Below are positions 7,388-11,155 of a stretch of 11,155 nt of DNA, piece after piece. The first letter of the stretch is position 1; each line of letters opens with the position of its first letter. Both the position numbers and the translations under genes were made by a program. The DNA is taken from contig CALMBI010000073.1 of the NCBI GenBank assembly GCA_937860115.1, positions 1 to 11,155 of the forward strand, in the 5' to 3' direction. The notes beneath the pieces are model-generated. The model saw only the letters and a program-made list of their open reading frames with translations. It was not told the DNA's origin and did not search any database. This DNA is from an uncultured Arcobacter sp. (lineage in GTDB: Bacteria; Campylobacterota; Campylobacteria; Campylobacterales; Arcobacteraceae).

Positions 7388-8269
7388 TTAATATTCTACT
7401 TGCACGCCAGTGTTATTAAAATCACACGTATAGACTTTAAATTGTGGAAAATTTTCTTTTAAAATAGTTGCTAAATTTTTTGCATCATCTGCGTAAGCAA
7501 TATTAAAAAATGTTGATCCACTCCCTGAAAGAGTACTCATAAGAGCTCCATTTTTAAGTGCCGTTTTTTGCACTGCAAAAAGTTCTGGCATCTGTTTCAT
7601 TCTGTAATATTGATGCATTCTATCATTTGATGCTTCTCTTAACATTTGCCAATTTTCATTAAAAAATGCTGCAGTTAAAAGTGAACTATGTGATACATTA
7701 AATACTGTATCTTCGATTGAATATTTAAAAGGTAAAATCTTTCTTGATTCATTTGTACTAATGGGTCTATTTGGAATAACTACAACCGCTTTTAGAGTAT
7801 CAGGAAGATCTTTTTTGATATATTGAACTTCATGATCTTTTACAGTTGCAACTGTAAAACCACCCATCACAGCTGGCGTAATATTATCAGGATGTGATTC
7901 ATAACTAAGTGCTAGATTTAAAAGTTTTTGTTTATCTATCTTCATATCACAAATAGCGTACGCTGAAGCAATCGCACTAATAATAACCGCACTACTACTT
8001 CCAAGTCCACGAGAGAGTGGAATTTCATTGATAAATTCAAACCTAAAATTTTGTTTTTTATGGCTAAGATTGTCATAAAAATCACTGAAAGTTGAAACAA
8101 ACATATTGTTTGTTTTGAGTTTAGGATTGTTTGCACCCTCCCCTTTTAAAGAGACACTGCTAAATTTTGCTGGCTTTATGATCACTTTATTTTTAATGTT
8201 TAAAGCAAGCCCTAATGTATCAAACCCTGGACCTAAATTTGCACTCGTTGCTGGTACAGTTACTTTCAT
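7388..8269 (-). CDS. thrB: Homoserine kinase ThrB
   Basis: ThrB phosphorylates homoserine with ATP, the step before threonine synthase in threonine synthesis. It is a GHMP-family kinase, 293 residues from the chosen start. Visible motifs are VPATSANLGPGFDTLGLAL (4-22), the ATP-binding loop PLSRGLGSSSAV (84-95), SHPDNITPAVMGG (125-137) and the C-terminal LSGSGSTFF (247-255). The reading frame could start at ATG 8293, eight codons earlier. However, AAAGGAG lies five bases upstream of the ATG at 8267-8269, and the protein then begins MKVTVPATSANLG as in the family, so the inner start is preferred. The upstream spacer holds hairpins and a possible leader ORF. As in other Campylobacterota, thrB heads the ylxR-infB-rbfA-rimP set, although its metabolic role is unrelated. 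Confidence 0.95.
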   Translation of the reverse strand: MKVTVPATSANLGPGFDTLGLALNIKNKVIIKPAKFSSVSLKGEGANNPKLKTNNMFVSTFSDFYDNLSHKKQNFRFEFINEIPLSRGLGSSSAVIISAIASAYAICDMKIDKQKLLNLALSYESHPDNITPAVMGGFTVATVKDHEVQYIKKDLPDTLKAVVVIPNRPISTNESRKILPFKYSIEDTVFNVSHSSLLTAAFFNENWQMLREASNDRMHQYYRMKQMPELFAVQKTALKNGALMSTLSGSGSTFFNIAYADDAKNLATILKENFPQFKVYTCDFNNTGVQVEY

Positions 8270-8389
8270 CCCTTCTCCTTTAAAATGTCCCATTTTTAAG
8301 GGACCTAATTGTTAAATGACTACTTTTAATGATTTGGCACGTCAAATCTAAAGTAGCAAAGCCTAAAGTGAAAAACAAGTTTTCCTTAT
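8270..8389 (-). promoter_or_regulatory. thrB leader region with hairpins
   Basis: This 120-base gap between cysS and thrB is longer than the other spacers in the cluster and has two notable structures. One hairpin pairs 8320-8326 (CTACTTT) and 8331-8336 (GATTTG) with 8343-8348 and 8350-8356, giving an interrupted 13-bp stem. A second pairs GTCCC (8287-8291) with GGGAC (8300-8304) just upstream of the thrB Shine-Dalgarno sequence. Neither is followed by a T-run in the direction of thrB, so no intrinsic terminator is evident. I find no convincing -10 box, so thrB may be read through from nusA-cysS. The regulatory role is inferred from structure only. Confidence 0.35.
8280..8378 (-). CDS. Possible 32-codon leader ORF before thrB
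   Basis: A TTG codon at 8376-8378 is preceded by AAGGA with a 4-base spacer and opens a frame of 32 codons. It ends at a TAA (8280-8282) that sits just before the thrB Shine-Dalgarno sequence, 10 bases from the thrB ATG. The peptide starts (M)FFTLGFATLDLTCQII and holds five threonines and three isoleucines. That composition recalls threonine-operon leader peptides in enteric bacteria. There is no known homologue I can name, and a frame this short may be open by chance. If translated, its stop would couple translation to thrB. Confidence 0.2.
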   Translation of the reverse strand: MFFTLGFATLDLTCQIIKSSHLTIRSLKNGTF

Positions 8390-9796
8390 CTAGATTTTTT
8401 CCCATAATGTGCCATTTGGTGTATCCATTATGCTTATTTTCATACTATTTAACTCATCCCTAATTGCATCACTTAATACAAAATTCTTCTCTTTTTTCGC
8501 TTCATTTCTTTCATTGATTTTTGATTCTATCATTGCTTTTTCATCATCACTAATTCCAAACTGAAAATAACTATATGGATCTTGAGATCCTATACCTAAA
8601 ATATCACTTATAAAGTCAAATATATCTACGATTTGAGCTTTTAAGTTTTTATCTTTTGGAGCACTATCAAGTTTATCATTTCCAAATGCAATAAACTCAT
8701 CTAAAATAGAAAATGCTTTTGCTGTATTAAGATCATCACAAAGTGATTCTAAAATAGCCTCTTTATATGATAACGATTTTAAAGAATCGTTTTTATTTAC
8801 ACCATAAACTCTTTTTTTAAGTCGATAGAGTTTATCTAGTCTTTTTTTACTTACTTCTAGATCCTCTGTGTTAAACGAAAGATCAGCTCGATAGTATGAA
8901 GTCAACATATAAAATCGAATCACCTCCCCACTATACTCTTGTAATGCATCTTTTAAAAAAAAGCTATTCCCAAGTGATTTACTCATCTTTTCACCATTGA
9001 TATTGACAAATCCATTATGGATCCAATATTTTGAAAGTTCTTGATTGTATGCAAGTCTTGTTTGTGAAGCTTCATTTTCATGATGTGGGAAAAGAAGATC
9101 AGCTCCTCCACCATGTATATCAATCGCATAAGGCATAGTATGATCAGCAAGATGTTTATCTATCATAGCACTACATTCACAGTGCCAACCAGGTCTTCCA
9201 TCACCAAAGTGTGTATGGTAACTTACACCATCTGTATTAAATTTCCAAAGTGCAAAATCTTTTTGATCTTTTTTTTGCGTATTTGTTTCGATTCTTGAAA
9301 CTGACGCATCATCACTGATTCTATTTGAGATATCACCATATTGATTATCTTGTGCAGTTTCAAGATATACACCGTCATCTAAAAGATATGCTTTGTTACT
9401 ATGTAAAAGATTATCAATAAGTCCTACCATAGCTTCTAAAGATTCAGTTGCTTTAGGTTCAATGCTTGAAGGTAAAATATTGAGACTATCCATATCTGAC
9501 TTGTAGCTATTGATATAATGATTAGTAATCTCTTCTAGTGATCTACCAGTTTGAGACATTTTGTTAATAATCTTATCATCTATATCTGTAAAGTTTTTTA
9601 CAAATACAACCTCATTTCCATTTGCTTTTAACACTCTATGCAAAAGATCAAAAACAATAGCACTTCTAGCATGACCTAGATGTGCATCATCATAGACTGT
9701 TGGTCCACAGACATACATTTTAACACTATTTGGAACTTGTGAAATAAAAGGGATCTTATCTTTTTTTACACTATCAAAAAGAACCATATTTGCCAT
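8390..9796 (-). CDS. cysS: Cysteinyl-tRNA synthetase
   Basis: CysRS joins cysteine to tRNA-Cys. It is a class I synthetase, 468 residues long here. The catalytic core shows YVCGPTVYD (28-36), the HIGH signature as HLGH (39-42) and the KMSKS loop as EKMSKSLGNS (269-278). By alignment to the E. coli enzyme, the zinc ligands are C30, C208 (in GRPGWHCECSAM), H238 and E242 (in FPHHENE). C206 is an extra cysteine beside the expected ligand. The C-terminal helical anticodon-binding part (about 310-468) is complete. The ATG shares its A with the TAA stop of nusA (TAATG), so the two are translationally coupled. A second in-frame ATG three codons later is a possible alternative. As I recall, cysS is next to mviN/murJ in Helicobacter and Campylobacter, so its place behind nusA is noteworthy. 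Confidence 0.97.
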   Translation of the reverse strand: MANMVLFDSVKKDKIPFISQVPNSVKMYVCGPTVYDDAHLGHARSAIVFDLLHRVLKANGNEVVFVKNFTDIDDKIINKMSQTGRSLEEITNHYINSYKSDMDSLNILPSSIEPKATESLEAMVGLIDNLLHSNKAYLLDDGVYLETAQDNQYGDISNRISDDASVSRIETNTQKKDQKDFALWKFNTDGVSYHTHFGDGRPGWHCECSAMIDKHLADHTMPYAIDIHGGGADLLFPHHENEASQTRLAYNQELSKYWIHNGFVNINGEKMSKSLGNSFFLKDALQEYSGEVIRFYMLTSYYRADLSFNTEDLEVSKKRLDKLYRLKKRVYGVNKNDSLKSLSYKEAILESLCDDLNTAKAFSILDEFIAFGNDKLDSAPKDKNLKAQIVDIFDFISDILGIGSQDPYSYFQFGISDDEKAMIESKINERNEAKKEKNFVLSDAIRDELNSMKISIMDTPNGTLWEKI

Positions 9797-10977
9797 TATT
9801 TAAAAAGTGCCTCTAGAGATGATAGATCTTTTGATTTCTCTTCACTAAGTTGAGTTTCATTTTCTTTTGTAGGTGTTGTTGTAGTTCCACTAATTTCATT
9901 GACTACAATATCACAATTAGTTAGCATCGATGCAAGTCTTATATTTAATCCATCTTTACCTATCGCTTTTCCTTTTTGATCAGAATTAATAGTGATGATC
10001 GCTTTAGTTTTCTCCCCAGCATTTGCTGGTTTTTCAATTTTTACACTATTTACTATTGCTGGACTCATTGCACGACTAACGAAAATCTCAGGGATTGGAC
10101 TATAGTCGATACAATCAATATTTTCTCCATGAAGTTGTTTGCTAACTGCGTTTATTCTCACACCTTTTACACCCACTATAGCTCCAATTGGATCAATATT
10201 TGCTTCAGTTGTAGAGATAGCTATTTTTGCTCTAACCCCTGGAATCCTTGCACTTGATTCAATAACAATTCTTTTATCTTTTAGTTCTGGTACTTCAAGA
10301 GTTAAAAGTGATTCTAAAAATTTAGGACTTGTTCTACTTACTTCAACGATTAAACCATGTTGTTTATCAACTTTTACACTTTTTACAACTGCTTTTAAAG
10401 AATCCCCAACTTTAAAAGTTTCCCCTTTAATTCTGTTTTTTCTAGGTAAAATTGCTCTCACTTCACCTATCTCCATAAATGTATTTTCGTTTCTATCGAT
10501 ACTAGTAACAGCACTTGTTACAGTTTTTCCAATTTTAGAATTGTATTTTTTAAAAAGATTATCTTCGATATGTCTTTGTAATCTGTACTCTAAGTTAGTA
10601 AATAGAATCGTCGCAGCATTTCTTCCCATAGACTCAAATTCTAAATCATAATTTAAAAAATCTCCAATCTCTAGGCTATCATCAAGTTCTTTTGCTTCGT
10701 CAATAGAGATATAATTTTCAGTATTTACTTCAACCTCTTCACCATCAACAATAGTTTTACCTTGAAGTTTTGTGTCATCATTAGCTACGATTTCTATTTT
10801 TTGGAAAAGATTTAATTTTTTCTTTTCTCTATTGATACTTGCATCAAATACAAGATTTCCACCTATCATTTTTTCAGCTGTTTTTATAAGTGATTCTTTT
10901 AATGCTTCTTCAATTTCTACAGTTTTGAGCCCTTTTTCATAGGCAATACTATCTATAATATCTATTATCTTTTCCAT
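9796..10977 (-). CDS. nusA: Transcription termination/antitermination factor NusA
   Basis: NusA binds RNA polymerase and controls pausing, termination and antitermination. The 393-residue protein has the N-terminal polymerase-binding domain (about 1-130), an S1 domain (about 148-214, including EIGEVRAILPRK at 169-180) and the linker SRTSPKFLESLLTLEVPEL. KH1 carries GVKG at 269-272 and KH2 carries GKDG at 340-343. A short Ser/Thr/Glu-rich tail follows (about 363-393). It lacks the C-terminal acidic repeats of E. coli NusA, as is normal outside gamma-proteobacteria. The start has a good AAAGGA six bases upstream. The stop overlaps the cysS start. Its promoter must lie in the 178 bases to the right or beyond the window; weak -10 candidates are TATAAA at 11104-11109 and TATCAT at 11068-11073. 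Confidence 0.95.
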   Translation of the reverse strand: MEKIIDIIDSIAYEKGLKTVEIEEALKESLIKTAEKMIGGNLVFDASINREKKKLNLFQKIEIVANDDTKLQGKTIVDGEEVEVNTENYISIDEAKELDDSLEIGDFLNYDLEFESMGRNAATILFTNLEYRLQRHIEDNLFKKYNSKIGKTVTSAVTSIDRNENTFMEIGEVRAILPRKNRIKGETFKVGDSLKAVVKSVKVDKQHGLIVEVSRTSPKFLESLLTLEVPELKDKRIVIESSARIPGVRAKIAISTTEANIDPIGAIVGVKGVRINAVSKQLHGENIDCIDYSPIPEIFVSRAMSPAIVNSVKIEKPANAGEKTKAIITINSDQKGKAIGKDGLNIRLASMLTNCDIVVNEISGTTTTPTKENETQLSEEKSKDLSSLEALFK

Positions 10978-10989
10978 ATATTTCCTTTT

Positions 10990-11155
10990 TTAACAATGCG
11001 AACGGTTTTTTGGGATTTTCCAATGCTGCTGCATTTTGATCTGAAAGTGTAACGAAATTAAACTTAAATGATATGAGAACATAATTAAAACTCTTTTAAC
11101 TTGTTTATACCCTGCTTTTTTTAAAGCAGAAATCTGATACCTTTCTTCTATGGTT
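10990..11155 (-). mobile_element. IS30-type transposase N-terminal fragment, entering from the right edge
   Basis: On the minus strand the frame that enters at the right edge reads TIEERYQISALKKAGYKQ (codons in 11101-11154). This matches the start of IS30-family transposases, where an L-T-x-E-E-R-x-x-I-x-x-L-x-x-x-G segment opens the helix-turn-helix. After GYKQ the expected continuation (an IA..LG..ST..RE-type helix) is missing in all three frames. The frame instead runs through unrelated sequence (VKRVLIMFSYHLS...) to a TAA at 10990-10992, 12 bases before nusA. This looks like a decayed or deleted insertion-sequence copy whose first codons lie outside the window. The frame has no start in view apart from an ATG at 11080. 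The match rests on 18 residues recalled from the family, so it is likely but not certain. Confidence 0.55.
11112..11129. repeat. Short inverted repeat in the IS-like fragment
   Basis: CTGCTTT (11112-11118) and AAAGCAG (11123-11129) form a perfect 7-bp stem around a TTTT loop. It lies within the transposase-like codons (the SALKKAG stretch), so it may only reflect coding sequence. No T-run follows it on either strand outside the stem. Confidence 0.3.

Noticed and set aside
8270..8293. ATG at 8293 as the thrB start
   Set aside because: The ATG at 8269 has AAAGGAG at ideal spacing and gives the conserved N-terminus MKVTVPATSANLG. The longer form would read its own Shine-Dalgarno sequence as codons.
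8314..8349. Plus-strand 11-codon frame (MTTFNDLARQI) as a threonine leader peptide
   Set aside because: It is on the opposite strand to thrB and has no Shine-Dalgarno sequence.
8320..8356. Hairpin after cysS as an intrinsic terminator
   Set aside because: No T-run follows on the minus strand and the stem is interrupted and AT-rich.
10139..10651. 170-codon plus-strand open frame
   Set aside because: Lies wholly antisense to the conserved S1/KH region of nusA and shows no recognisable domain.
10991..11082. 29-codon ORF starting at ATG 11080 as a small gene upstream of nusA
   Set aside because: It is the tail of the frame that carries the transposase-like codons, has no Shine-Dalgarno sequence and resembles nothing known.
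1..11155. CRISPR array, tRNA, rRNA or a complete new mobile or defence system
   Set aside because: No regularly spaced repeats, no cloverleaf or rRNA sequence, and nearly all of the window is conserved housekeeping genes.

Overview
This is an AT-rich bacterial chromosomal window in which every supported gene lies on the minus strand, so transcription runs from right to left. The order thrB - ylxR - infB - rbfA - rimP is the arrangement I know from Campylobacterota (Campylobacter, Helicobacter). Together with the A/T-heavy codon use and the shapes of the proteins, it points to that phylum, probably a free-living Sulfurimonas- or Arcobacter-like member. I cannot fix the genus from sequence alone.

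In the direction of transcription, the right edge (10990-11155) holds what looks like a fragment of an IS30-type transposase N-terminus. It lies directly upstream of nusA (transcription elongation factor), which is fused by a 1-base stop/start overlap to cysS (cysteinyl-tRNA synthetase). A 120-base spacer follows, containing hairpins and a possible 32-codon leader ORF. A tightly packed set comes next: thrB (homoserine kinase), ylxR (small RNA-binding protein), infB (initiation factor IF-2), rbfA and rimP (30S maturation factors) and ribD (riboflavin deaminase/reductase). Gaps in this set are 3-20 bases, except for a 16-base overlap between ylxR and infB.

After ribD, a promoter with a perfect TATAAT box drives a PiT-family phosphate permease gene, which ends in a strong intrinsic terminator (935-967). 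The last gene, at the left edge, encodes a membrane-anchored CHASE2 sensor domain. Its reading frame stops inside the domain, before the C-terminal membrane helices and any output domain, so it looks truncated or frameshifted.

Most of the window is conserved core translation machinery: NusA, IF-2, RbfA, RimP, YlxR and CysS are linked in transcription, initiation, 30S maturation and tRNA charging. Two biosynthetic genes (thrB, ribD) ride along. I see no new defence system, CRISPR array, tRNA or rRNA. The unusual points are at the two edges (IS remnant, broken CHASE2 gene) and in the non-coding leaders of thrB and the phosphate permease.
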